Assembly: GCA_030648295.1 (NCBI GenBank)
Contig: JAUSID010000256.1
Span: forward strand, 1-39,572
DNA: 39,572 bases
Origin: Opitutaceae bacterium
GTDB taxonomy: Bacteria; Verrucomicrobiota; Verrucomicrobiia; Opitutales; Opitutaceae
Reading direction: 5' to 3'
This document shows, piece after piece, positions 9,901 through 16,982 of this stretch. The position numbers and the translations under genes are program-made. Within the stretch, counting starts at the first letter, position 1, and the number at the start of each line of letters is the position of its first letter. The notes under the pieces were generated by a model. That model saw only the letters and a list, made by a program, of their open reading frames with translations, made no database searches and was not told the DNA's origin.

Positions 9901-10028
9901 TGAATATCCGCAACGTGCTCGACGAATCCGATCCCGTTACGGTCATGCGGACAACCCTCGGCCAGGTCGTGCGCATCGCCACCGTCGAGCCGCGCGTGAT
10001 CGTTGCGACGTTTGGCGTGGATTTTTAG
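6915..10028 (+). CDS. TonB-dependent outer-membrane receptor (Opitutaceae type)
   Basis: The 1037-aa protein starts with a signal peptide (about residues 1-25, ending 'ALASAQ'). A Pro/Ser-rich stretch and the 'VELSPFVI' motif follow, and the latter is the hallmark of Verrucomicrobiota receptor families. A plug domain comes next (about 60-230, with 'DVPNQIETLTKDFMADL' and 'IERVTVASGPNAILFG'). The rest is beta-barrel strands with alternating aromatic residues, and the protein ends in an aromatic C-terminus ('GVDF') suited to BAM recognition. It would take up a ligand, probably a glycan fragment, at TonB's expense. It is divergent from the SDR-MFS-AKR genes, which may process what it imports. 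The ligand is unknown. Confidence 0.95.
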   Translation: MNASIRVSCIRTLASLGLSALASAQTLPPPAGSPNSSGAKETPVELSPFVISENTETGWIATETLAGSRLRTNFKDVPNQIETLTKDFMADLGLNSVEQALVYTANVENLNDYVPFVPGSAAADPGQSGRVRGIGGGTRSRNFFQAQNPTDNFNIERVTVASGPNAILFGLGSPAGILDATPARAAMRNKYGFTLQFDSENSKRATFDANQMIIKDRLAIRLMGLSKREYTEKKPNLDRDERIYGALTFQPFKNTTLILQGERDSRNWSRAVRQPPADFVSLWVNADKIAGSGYTTAKPIYDNTSFTNIASNVIFNRAGNVPVLTNDGQPMRNWNNSVTVRNPSTLPGTNATYDGDVWNILDPNIYSFEANMPGTSRTTILGGITKTAILEQKLFTNLFVELAYNHESAYNHRLHSMGGGSGDFLNLHVDANRYLPGTTTPNPNVGKLYYQGVAQNIPNLYGREDWRATLSYEFDAARKLGERNRLFKWLGRHRFAGLYTGSENEHRQQQGWTRRIFDDPVIPGITLTPRITRNWATNASRAPQFRHYLNGPNDTASAPIPMTGDVTLLDANNRPFTLWGFDHPLVSETSGKKLGGSSVPTGVKNRNRAFIFAWQGFFLPDREQQSRLVLTYGYRKDTAKSKIVDAASTTQDFSGLFPSMWDVTYGPFGTPQTGINRNLGVVARPLKWLTLFYNQSTSFDLNQGRYDPFGNEIPGASGDGKDYGVRFDLWTDKVTLRVNKYENALGPQRATNQINDPARGQMFNVDNRYRELDPTGPTINIVDGNRLGFRTAGQSNYWIMSNFEGKGYEVELNVTPLRNWNIRVNGSKSTAVESDIGAPWFDWLRQREPVWQALVAKNGEVDEQGRPVTWATAPFSAANPNGQTLQQFHTNSLGASLAFISAVDGRVTDSARPARANLITNYRVSEGRFRGLNFGGAARWRAAPTVGYGVSPGATGAAELDLDQRYRGKEELYFDALLGYRGRMKALGGFTYRLQLNIRNVLDESDPVTVMRTTLGQVVRIATVEPRVIVATFGVDF

Positions 10029-10431
10029 ACGGCCGCCTTTCGCGCGGTTATTTCATAGCCAGACGAACCAAGGCATGGGTCACAGAGGACACAGAGCTCG
10101 GACACAGAGGCAGCAGGAGGCCACAAAGTGTTTGGATGCGCCTGATGCGAATGGGCAGGCATTCCAAATTGGATCGAAGGGTTTTCCTCTGTGAACTCTG
10201 TGTCGGAGCTCTGTGCGCTCTGTGACCAAAAAGGGGGGTTCCTTCAGCCTGTGAAATGTCCAAGTTAGCGCTGCATGCGTACTGACCTTGATGGCAAACC
10301 TGGAGTTGAGTCCATAATGTACATGCGGCACGCGACGCCGTCGCTGAATTCGGTCGTCCTGACATGTGCGGCGGGGTGGTGCGACACGAACCGACCGGCG
10401 TGGGCTTGAACCTCGCGGGATCCAATTGTGC
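10029..10431. repeat. Intergenic region with a long imperfect hairpin
   Basis: No gene is visible. Positions 10078-10109 (a GGTCACAGAG-type stretch with repeated ACAGAG units) are inverted at about 10192-10227, forming a hairpin of roughly 150 bp just after the receptor. A 28-nt sequence at 10046-10073 recurs exactly, in reverse orientation, at 25955-25982. The structure resembles a small non-autonomous palindromic element and may also act as a terminator for the receptor gene. Confidence 0.6.
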
Positions 10432-10827
10432 TCATATGCCGGCCTTGCGGCGGCGCGCCTCGCTCTGCCGCACCATCTCGCCCAGGTCGGCGGCGGGGCG
10501 GATTTCCCACGGGCCGAACTTCGCGCCCGGATGTTTCGAGATCAGATCGACGGCGTGGTTCAGGTCGCGCGCCTCGAGGATCATGATGCCGCCGAGCTGC
10601 TCCTTGGTTTCCGCGAAAGGCCCGTCGGTGACGACGACCCGTCCGTTGGCGTAGCGCAGCGTCATCGCCGTGCTCGGGGGCTGCAGCGCTTCGCCGCCCT
10701 TGAAGTGACCGTTCGCGCGGAGCTGGTCGTCGTAGGCGAAGCAGCTGTCCATCATCGCTTGTTGTTCCGCTTCCGGGATGGAACCGAACGCGTTGGAATC
10801 AATATAGCCGAGGCAGATGTATTTCAT
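10432..10827 (-). CDS. YCII-related (DGPF-domain) protein
   Basis: The 131-aa protein has the YCII/DGPF layout. It starts 'MKYICLGYIDSNAFG', continues with 'AYDDQLRANGHFKGGEAL', and contains the signature 'DGPFAETKEQLGG' followed by the helix 'ARDLNHAVDLISKHP'. DGPF proteins have a ferredoxin-like fold; their reaction is unknown, but they are the usual genomic partners of ECF42-group sigma factors. Such a sigma gene lies directly upstream on the same strand (11126-12780), which supports both calls. The ATG at 10827 is preferred because upstream in-frame residues do not match the family. Confidence 0.9.
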   Translation of the reverse strand: MKYICLGYIDSNAFGSIPEAEQQAMMDSCFAYDDQLRANGHFKGGEALQPPSTAMTLRYANGRVVVTDGPFAETKEQLGGIMILEARDLNHAVDLISKHPGAKFGPWEIRPAADLGEMVRQSEARRRKAGI

Positions 10828-10949
10828 GGTGGAGGGTGGGTGAAGGGCCCGGAATTGGGCACCGTTCATCAGCTAGCCGATCGGCCGGAGCTGATTTCGA
10901 CACGGCTGTGAAATAAAGGTGTGAGCATCGAGTAGCGGGATCGATTCAA

Positions 10950-11102
10950 TGAACAACCGCGAATGAACGCGAATGGACGCAAATTCCAGAGGAGGAAGGG
11001 GAGGATTACCCAAGTGAAACGATTTTCACCGTTTGGTTGCTTGTTTCCATGCTCCCCCAGGACGCCCTCTCCATTCGCGTGAATTGGCGTCTATTCGCGC
11101 TT
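10950..11102. repeat. Imperfect inverted repeat of CGCGAAT-type units
   Basis: Tandem ACGCGAATGG-like units at 10954-10985 recur inverted at 11071-11102. A smaller hairpin lies between them at 11014-11029 (GTGAAA, loop CGAT, TTTCAC). This looks like a non-autonomous palindromic intergenic element between the DGPF gene and the 3' end of the sigma gene. Confidence 0.45.
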
Positions 11103-11120
11103 GAACTCCTAGGGAACAGC

Positions 11121-11177
11121 GTGCGTCACCTGGGAGCGCGGGCGTCTCGCCCGCATGGATTGAACTGGCACGGGCAT
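11121..11177 (-). repeat. REP-like dispersed palindromic repeat, copy a
   Basis: The core GCGGGCGAGACGCCCGC (read on the minus strand) forms a strong hairpin. Fifty bases of this copy recur with few mismatches in reverse orientation at 20519-20567, a half copy is at 20608-20634, and a core copy is at 31959-31992. A related GCGGGCCAGAGGCCCGC hairpin lies at 11355-11371. These are intergenic and probably lineage-specific REP elements. Confidence 0.6.
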
Positions 11178-12780
11178 CCCCGGTCGCCTTCGGCGCCGCC
11201 AGAGGCGGGTAAACCTGCCGGTGGTGCTGGGGGCGCGGGCGCCCTCGCCCGCAGAGAACTGCCGATCGCCAATCCTACCGAAACTGCGGCTGCCCCGCGA
11301 CAGGCTCGGGGCCCTGAGCCTGCCGAATGGGGAAGCCGCAGCCACTCGATCTTTGCGGGCCAGAGGCCCGCGCCCCCAGGAAACCGTGGTTTCTTCCCGT
11401 CCGGGGCAAAACGCGTTTTGCGGTGGAGGCTGAATTGTTCCGGCGCAAAGACGCGATGGTCGCAAAGATCGACCGCGAAGGTGGCATAGCGAGGTGAATG
11501 CTCGCTACTCGCTACTGTCTCGAGCTCGCGGATCCGTTTTTCCAGGTAACGCTGCTCCGGCTCCGATTTCGCCAGCGCGTGGGCCTGCCCGTAGGCGGCC
11601 CGGGCCTCGTCCCGGCGCCTGAGCCGCCGGTGGAGATCGGCGCGGGCCGCATGCACGAGGTGGTAGTCCCGCAATTCGCCGCGCGCGAGGAGCGCGTCGA
11701 TGAGGGCCAGCCCGGCCGCCGGGCCCTCGTGCATGGCGACGGCCGCGGCCCGGTTGAGCTCGATGACGGGCGAGGGCTGCATCGCCAACAGCGCCGCATA
11801 CAGCGCGCAAATCTGCCGCCAGTCGGTCGCCTCCGGCGTGCGCGCCTCGGCGTGGACGGCGGCGATCGCGGCCTGCAGCGTATAAGGCCCGAAACGTCGC
11901 GTCGCCAGCGCGCGCTCCACCAGCGCGATGCCCTCGCGGATGAGCGCCTGGTTCCACGTCGACCGATCCTGCTGCTCGAGCAACACGAGCTCGCCCCCGG
12001 CGTCGACGCGGGCCGCGCGTCGCGATTCGTGCAATAGCATCAGCGCGACCAGGCCGGTGACCTCCGGCTCCGGCAGCAGGTCGAGCATCACGCGGCCGAG
12101 GCGGATGGCTTCGGCCGACAACTCCACGCGCGTGAGCGAGGGACCCGACGACGCGGAGTAACCCTTGTTGAACAGCAGGTAGAGCACGGCCAGCACCGCG
12201 CCGATCCGCTCCGGCAGTTCCGCACCCGATGGCACCTGGTACGGGATGCGTTCGTCGCGAATCTTCGCCTTCGCGCGGACGATTCGCTGGGCAATCGTGG
12301 GCACCGAAGTGAGGAAAGCCCGCGCAATTTCCTCGGTGGTCAGCCCGCACACCTCACGCAACGTGAGCGCCGCGCGGGCGTCGGGCGCGAGGGCGGGATG
12401 ACAGCAGGTGAAGATGAGCTTGAGTCGGTCGTCCGGCAGTTCGTCGTCGACGGCGGCCGCGGCGGGCTTGTCCGCCGTGGCGGATTCACCCCCATGCAAG
12501 GTGTCGGCGATGTCATGCTGTGACGCATCGAACCGCGCGCGGCGGCGCAGCGCATCGATGGCCTTGAAGCGCCCGGCCGAGATCAGCCACGCGCGCGGGT
12601 TCGCCGGGAGGCCATCCACGGCCAGCGGTGCAGGGCGGCAGCGAACGCGTCGTGCATCGCATCCTCGGCCAGATCGAAGTCGCCGAGCAGACGGATGAGC
12701 GTCGCGAGGATGCGCCCGCCCTCCGTGCGGTAAACGGCGTCGAGGTGGGTGCGGATGTCGACCGTGGGTGGCTCGAACAT
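11126..12780 (-). pseudogene. ECF42-type RNA polymerase sigma factor, frameshifted
   Basis: The N-terminal part starts with the ATG at 12780 ('MFEPPTVDIRTHLDAVY') and carries sigma region 2 ('LLGDFDLAEDAMHDAF'). At about 12616-12622 the reading frame changes. The continuation 'DGLPANPRAWLISAGRFKAI' lies in another frame, followed by region 4 ('LTLREVCGLTTEEIARAF', 'VPTIAQRIVRAKAKIRDE') and the long helical TPR-like C-terminal extension that defines ECF42. Adding one base near 12619 would restore a single protein. The family normally ends near 'RIRELE' (about 11520); here the frame runs on through intergenic repeats to 11126, so the native stop also appears lost. The adjacent DGPF gene supports the assignment. 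A sequencing error cannot be excluded. Confidence 0.8.
11378..11432 (+). repeat. 55-bp dispersed repeat, copy 1
   Basis: This block recurs in the same orientation at 38608-38662 with a handful of mismatches. It contains the perfect 16-bp palindrome GCAAAACGCGTTTTGC at 11406-11421. Here it overlaps the run-on 3' end of the sigma-factor frame, which suggests that arrival of the repeat disrupted the original stop region. Confidence 0.55.
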
Positions 12781-12826
12781 GCAGGGGGGAAAGAGGAGAG
12801 CGGAAGTCGACCGAGCGCGGCAAGAG
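12764..12826 (-). repeat. Sigma-gene 5'-end sequence, repeated at 15007-15068
   Basis: The 63 bp covering the sigma start codon and its leader recur almost perfectly as 62 bp at 15007-15068. Within the repeat the start codon and the following codons for 'FEPPT' ('SEPPT' in the second copy) are preserved. This points to a duplicated sigma gene rather than a random repeat. Confidence 0.75.
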
Positions 12827-12912
12827 TAACAGGCGGCGGTGAACAGCGGCGCGGTCCCGGCGACCCGGAACGGTGGCTTGCGCAAAGCCGGTTTCCGTGG
12901 AGGATTGGAGCG

Positions 12913-13167
12913 ATGCAAGCGACCATAGATCTTGATTGTCCGGAGGAAATGCTCCTCGGACTCCATGTGAGCGCGGAGGAGTTTCGCGACGAGGTAAAGC
13001 ACCGCGCGGCCGTGGCCTTGTTTCGGGAAGGCCGCGTATCCTCCGGTTTGGCGGCGCGCTGGCTTAAGATGCCACGGGTGAAATTTCTGCTCCTTGCGAT
13101 GCAAGAGGGTGGTGAGCTTCTGGCCGATACGCAGGACGATTTTAAGCGCGAGACGGCGCTACTGTGA
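12913..13167 (+). CDS. UPF0175 family antitoxin-like protein
   Basis: The 84-aa protein fits UPF0175. The segment 'EEFRDEVKHRAAVALFREGRVSSGLAARWLKMPRVKFLLLA' contains the family's conserved pattern of a helix, 'Y/F-x-x-G-x-x-S-x-x-x-A-A', and a second helix. Members act as DNA-binding antitoxins of PIN (VapC-like) toxins. I chose the ATG at 12913; upstream codons fall in the sigma-gene promoter region. Its TGA overlaps the GTG of the downstream toxin remnant (GTGA), the normal two-gene arrangement. The antitoxin is full-length while the toxin is not. Confidence 0.82.
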   Translation: MQATIDLDCPEEMLLGLHVSAEEFRDEVKHRAAVALFREGRVSSGLAARWLKMPRVKFLLLAMQEGGELLADTQDDFKRETALL

Positions 13168-13427
13168 TCGTTTTTTCCAACACGACGCCTTTGATCGAAC
13201 TGGCGTGCGCGCGGAAAGCCGACTTGGTGCTCATCGACGAAAAGCTCGGCCGCAATCATGCGGAGTTCCTCGGGCTGAAAATCACCGGCACGCTTGGAGT
13301 TTTGCTCAAGGCGAAGCAGGGCGGCTTGATTCCGTCGTTCACGGCGATGGCAGAAAAGATGCGAACGCAGGGAATTCGCTATAGTCCGGCGCTGGTCGCG
13401 CGCCTGGCGGCGAGTATTGGAGAATAA
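13164..13427 (+). pseudogene. DUF3368/PIN toxin with large internal deletion
   Basis: The first 14 residues ('MIVFSNTTPLIELA') match the beginning of DUF3368 PIN-domain toxins. The sequence then jumps directly to the C-terminal half ('ADLVLIDEKLGRNHAEFLGL', 'ITGTLGVLLKAKQGGLIPS'). About 70 central residues normally present are missing. In addition, the first catalytic Asp of the 'SDTSPLI' motif is Asn here. Two acidic active-site positions are therefore lost and RNase activity is unlikely. The reading frame is intact across the join, so a short protein could still be made. It overlaps the antitoxin by GTGA. Confidence 0.75.
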
Positions 13428-13470
13428 TCGGTCTACGTTTGCAGCGCACAATCGCGACCAAATCGGGCTT

Positions 13471-13542
13471 CACGGCCAGCACTGCGCCGATCCGCTCCGG
13501 CAGTTCCGCGCCCGACGGCAGCTGATACCGGATCGGGATGCG
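13471..13542 (-). pseudogene. Fragment of a second ECF42-type sigma gene
   Basis: These 72 bp match 12186-12251 of the sigma gene, with about six extra bases. On the minus strand they encode 'QLPSGAELPERIGAVLAV', compared with 'QVPSGAELPERIGAVLAV' in the sigma factor. This is the segment just after region 4. The match ends abruptly on both sides. Together with the 5'-end copy at 15007-15068, it marks the two ends of a ghost paralogue, with the Sde182-like gene lying between. Confidence 0.75.
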
Positions 13543-13659
13543 GCCCGCATTGAACGGTGGATGGCGCCCGGAGTCACGCCCTGCGCCAAACACCTATTCC
13601 CCGCTGCGCCGGCCTTGCGTCGCCGCGACCGGGCCGCAGAATCCGCGAATTTCCAATCC

Positions 13660-14997
13660 ATGCCCGTCCGCCGGTTTCTCTGGTTCATCGCTCTGCTGAT
13701 CGCGCCGCTCGCTGCGCAGGAAAAGTTGCGTGTCATCATCGAGACCGATGCCGGCGGCGATCCCGATGACGAGCAGTCGCTGGTGCGCTTCCTCGTCTAT
13801 GCGAACGAGTGGGACATCGAAGGTATCATCGCAAACCGTCCGACCGCGCGCGAGCCCGAGAACCGCAACACCGTCCGCACCGGTCTCGGCATCGTGCGCC
13901 GCCTGCTCGATGCCTATGGCGAGGTTTATCCGCGGCTGGGCGAAAACGCGGCAGGGTTTCCGACGAAGCAGCACCTGTGGGAGCGCACCGTCGCAGGCTA
14001 CGACGACACGGACGACGGCGTGAACCTGATCATCGCCGCCGTCGATCACGCGGACCCGCGGCCGGTGTGGTTTCAGAACTGGGGCACCGATCGCGGCAGC
14101 GCTGAGAGCTGCCTCAAGCGCGCGCTAGATCGCGTGCGGAAGGAACGTGGGCCGGAGGGCTACGCGCAGTTCAAGCGCCGGATTCTTCTCTCGTCGGCGG
14201 ACAAGTTCGGCGACCACACCTACGCGATCGCACCGGCGTTCACGTTCTGGCTGTGTCCGTCATTGCCGAAGCTGGACGGCGGCAACTGGTATCACCGGTT
14301 CGGTCCGCTGACCGCCACGGCCGGCGGCTTCGACCTCGAGCGCGATGTGCGCACGGGCCACGGACCGCTCGGTGCGTTGTATCCGACGAACACGAACATC
14401 CGGCAGAAGGAAGGCGACACGCCGATGTTCACCTACCTCATCCCCACTGGCATGAGCGATCCGCGGCAGCCGGCATGGGGCGGCTGGGCCGGCCGGTTCG
14501 GCGTGCGCGATGACATCGAGCCGCGGCAGCCGGCGTATCACTGGGCGAACCTGCGCGACACACTGGACGGCACCACGAATCGCGACCACACGCTCGCGCG
14601 CTGGGCGGCCGATCTGCAGAACGATTTTCGCGCCCGCATGGACTGGTGTGTGCAGCCGCCCACCGAGGCGAACCATCCACCGCGGGCGGTGCTCAACGGT
14701 GAGGGAACGAAGAAAATCCTGCGTCTGACCACGCGGGCGGGCACCGAGCTGGCCGTGAGTGCGGCAGGCTCCTCGGATCCGGACGGCCATGCCCTGGCCC
14801 ACGAGTGGTCCGTGTATCCGGAGGCCGGAACCCACCGCGGCGCCGTGAAGCTCACGGGCGCCACGAGCGAGCAGGCGAAGCTCGCGATTCCCGCCGACGC
14901 TGCCGGTGCGAGCATTCACCTGCTGCTGGCGGTGCGCGACGATGGCGCGCCGACTCTCGCCAGCTATCGGCGGCTCGTGATCGACGTGGTTCCGTGA
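13660..14997 (+). CDS. Secreted DUF1593 / Sde182-like nucleoside-hydrolase-fold protein
   Basis: The 445-aa protein begins with a short signal peptide ('FLWFIALLIAPLAAQ') and a nucleoside-hydrolase-like domain. Its opening 'RVIIETDAGGDPDDEQSLVRF' resembles the Ca-binding Asp cluster of nucleoside hydrolases and is characteristic of DUF1593 (Sde182-type proteins). 'QNWGTDRGSAESCLKRAL' and 'AWGGWAGRFG' also fit. Residues about 350-445 form a PKD/Ig-like C-terminal domain ('SAAGSSDPDGHALAHEWSVYPEAG'). It is probably an extracellular or periplasmic glycan-related hydrolase; the substrate is unknown. The ATG at 13660 precedes the signal peptide. The flanks are sigma-gene fragments, suggesting insertion. 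Confidence 0.88.
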   Translation: MPVRRFLWFIALLIAPLAAQEKLRVIIETDAGGDPDDEQSLVRFLVYANEWDIEGIIANRPTAREPENRNTVRTGLGIVRRLLDAYGEVYPRLGENAAGFPTKQHLWERTVAGYDDTDDGVNLIIAAVDHADPRPVWFQNWGTDRGSAESCLKRALDRVRKERGPEGYAQFKRRILLSSADKFGDHTYAIAPAFTFWLCPSLPKLDGGNWYHRFGPLTATAGGFDLERDVRTGHGPLGALYPTNTNIRQKEGDTPMFTYLIPTGMSDPRQPAWGGWAGRFGVRDDIEPRQPAYHWANLRDTLDGTTNRDHTLARWAADLQNDFRARMDWCVQPPTEANHPPRAVLNGEGTKKILRLTTRAGTELAVSAAGSSDPDGHALAHEWSVYPEAGTHRGAVKLTGATSEQAKLAIPADAAGASIHLLLAVRDDGAPTLASYRRLVIDVVP

Positions 14998-15006
14998 CCC
15001 GCGCGC

Positions 15007-15068
15007 GTGGGTGGCTCGGACATGCAGGGGAAAAGAGGAGAGCGGAAGTCGACCGAGCGCGGCAAGAG
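15007..15068 (-). pseudogene. 5'-end remnant of a second ECF42-type sigma gene
   Basis: These 62 bp duplicate the start region of the sigma gene at 12764-12826. On the minus strand they include an ATG at 15023 followed by codons for 'SEPPT'. The coding match stops at 15007, ten bases from the stop codon of the Sde182-like gene. The nuclease gene starts at 15071, just outside the repeat. Confidence 0.72.
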
Positions 15069-15070
15069 CA

Positions 15071-16123
15071 ATGCCTTCTCGCCTGCTGCGCAGTCTTGCC
15101 ATAATAGAGCAGGCTAAGGCTGGTGGCGGTATGCTAACACCCAATGAAGTCCACTTGGTCGTCGGTATCTTGACGATGGCATCGACCGATCAAGATGTGG
15201 AGATCGAGCTTGGCTCTCAGGTGATGGACCAAGCGGCAGGGACTACGCGAGACGTGGACATTATGCTACGCTATCAATCGCCGACCGGTCCCCGGGTCAT
15301 CGCTGGCATCGAAGTGAAGGCACACACGCGACCGCTCGACATCGAACATGTGGAGCAGCTTGTGATAAAGCTCAGCGATGTGCGCGCCGGCACTCCTTCG
15401 ATTGTCTCTGCCAGTGGTTACACGCCAGCAGCTGTGAAGAAGGCCGCCGCACATCGAGTGGAACTCCTTTCTCTAGTCGGCTGGAACGCCGCTCTGGAAA
15501 GAATCGACACACCATTGCGTGGCAATCCGGCCCCACTTCTCGGAGACCTCCATTGGTCTGAAGGTCCGCACGCGCACATCGAATTGGATACACAAGACGC
15601 ACTCCCGACTGATACCAACACGGCCGCGCTTGAGCTTTGGATCGAGGAGCATGATGGCACGTTCTCCCGGCGCCCAGCAGAGGTATTGACCAGGCAAGCG
15701 GCGAAGGTCGCGGCGGATAACGTGCTGAAAAGCTTTCCTGCTGTGACAACTCCCGCGACGCACGAGCAGGCACTCGTTGAGCGGGTGTCGCTACGCAACC
15801 AAGTGCGTGCGATACTCCCGGGCAGAACTTACCGGGTGAAGTATGTTCGCGTCACGGGACGTTTCGCGCAAACCGTCACCGATGGAGCGGATACCCTGCG
15901 CTATCTTGTTCGGCACGACGGGTCCGCGTTGGTGGCGGCATGTTGTGCGATGGCCATGAGTGACGGCACGCTGACGGTGCTCGCCTACGATCATCGGACA
16001 CGAGTCGTGACGCCGCACACACTGACAATTGCCGATCGAAGCAGAACGAAGATCAAAGGCGTTCCACTTGTGCGGCAGACGGAACAGCACCGAGTGAATT
16101 TGATTCCTCGTCCGCAAAGTTGA
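15071..16123 (+). CDS. Predicted PD-(D/E)xK endonuclease-like protein
   Basis: In this 350-aa protein, residues 43-85 show a restriction-endonuclease-like core: a beta hairpin with 'TTRDVDIMLRY' (D61/D63), then 'VIAGIEVKAH' supplying E81 and K83, an ExK motif. 'IVSASGYTPAAVKKAAAHRVEL' follows and resembles the beta-alpha unit after the active site in Mrr-like nucleases. The C-terminal 200 residues are not recognised and could be for target binding. Codon use is visibly less GC-rich than in neighbouring genes, suggesting transfer. No methylase or other defence gene is adjacent, so it may be an orphan restriction or repair nuclease. The start could alternatively be the ATG at 15131. Confidence 0.62.
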   Translation: MPSRLLRSLAIIEQAKAGGGMLTPNEVHLVVGILTMASTDQDVEIELGSQVMDQAAGTTRDVDIMLRYQSPTGPRVIAGIEVKAHTRPLDIEHVEQLVIKLSDVRAGTPSIVSASGYTPAAVKKAAAHRVELLSLVGWNAALERIDTPLRGNPAPLLGDLHWSEGPHAHIELDTQDALPTDTNTAALELWIEEHDGTFSRRPAEVLTRQAAKVAADNVLKSFPAVTTPATHEQALVERVSLRNQVRAILPGRTYRVKYVRVTGRFAQTVTDGADTLRYLVRHDGSALVAACCAMAMSDGTLTVLAYDHRTRVVTPHTLTIADRSRTKIKGVPLVRQTEQHRVNLIPRPQS

Positions 16124-16136
16124 GGCAAACCGGAAC

Positions 16137-16390
16137 GGGTCATGTCGCGGATCGCGGATTCGTGCTGGAGTTGGCATGAGTCGGATTGTGCGGTCCGGGT
16201 CGGAGCCCGAACGGGTGGGCGGCGATTGCCGCGCGGATGAAACGCGGCAGCGCCGCCAGCAATCAGTGGCTGGCCGCGAAACTGAATCTCGGGACGCTGG
16301 CGGCACTCAGCCACAACCTGACGCTTTTCATCGGCGGTACACCGGGCCGGGGCCGCTGGCGCAAAATCCGTGATCCACGACATGATTCCC
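16137..16390 (+). mobile_element. REP-bracketed remnant of a RAYT-like transposase
   Basis: A 24-bp sequence at 16137-16160 recurs inverted (three to four mismatches) at 16365-16390 and directly at 17200-17223. Between the inverted copies one frame encodes 'WAAIAARMKRGSAASNQWLA' and 'AKLNLGTLAAL', which resembles the C-terminal helix-turn-helix of REP-associated tyrosine transposases ('WIAxRLxMG'). No catalytic HUH/Tyr region is present. I read this as a decayed REP/RAYT unit. The protein similarity is short and the call is tentative. Confidence 0.42.
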
Positions 16391-16475
16391 GGCCGACCTA
16401 CGAGAGGGTTCGGCCACCATACTCTGTCACTGATGCCTTGCCCCTTAACTCTTCTTGGAGCAAGAAGCTGCTTCT

Positions 16476-16982
16476 ATGTTCAAGAAACCGTCGAAGGCTC
16501 AGCTTAAGAAGAAATACGGGATCATGAACAACGACTTCAAAATCCTTATAGCCCCCGAGCCGCCGAGCGACCCAGGCCCTGGCGGCTTCCTCGAAAGGGT
16601 CACAGAGTGGCCGAAAACGGCGGCGACCTTTCTCTGGTGCCGTAGCAAGACTTTCGGACTCACTTCAATCCTTGCCGTAGTCCTAGTCCTTCCCGTTGCG
16701 ATCAAAAAAGTGAACGAAGGTTTCGATGCGTTTCGGGAATTAGACAAGAATGTCCCAGCATTGGTCCATAATATAACTTGGGCAACGCAGCCGATTGCGG
16801 ACTTCAGCCATTTTCTTTATTACCCATTCACACAATTACCCAAACCCGTCGCATGGCCGGATATAAAACGTCACGTCGCGATCACCGCAAACACCACAGC
16901 CCTTAGTACGTCAGGTTCGTCAGGTTCGTATCAATACGTGCAGCCCCTGAACGGGTCGAGCGGCATCTACGGCTTGAGTTAA
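16476..16982 (+). CDS. Hypothetical single-pass membrane protein
   Basis: I do not recognise this 168-aa protein. It begins with a basic segment ('MFKKPSKAQLKKKYG'), has one clear transmembrane helix at about residues 57-76 ('FGLTSILAVVLVLPVAIKKV'), and then a mostly hydrophilic part with a second weakly hydrophobic stretch. The tail is rich in Ser, Thr and Gly. The DNA is markedly less GC-rich than the chromosome around it, which suggests horizontal origin. The ATG at 16476 is preceded by GGAG at a workable distance. It sits alone between REP-like repeats. Confidence 0.55.
   Translation: MFKKPSKAQLKKKYGIMNNDFKILIAPEPPSDPGPGGFLERVTEWPKTAATFLWCRSKTFGLTSILAVVLVLPVAIKKVNEGFDAFRELDKNVPALVHNITWATQPIADFSHFLYYPFTQLPKPVAWPDIKRHVAITANTTALSTSGSSGSYQYVQPLNGSSGIYGLS

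Noticed and set aside
14260-15144. Minus-strand frame opposite the Sde182-like gene, ending in the sigma-gene leader copy
   Set aside because: Only its first codons correspond to the sigma-start remnant; the rest is antisense to the hydrolase gene and has no family features.
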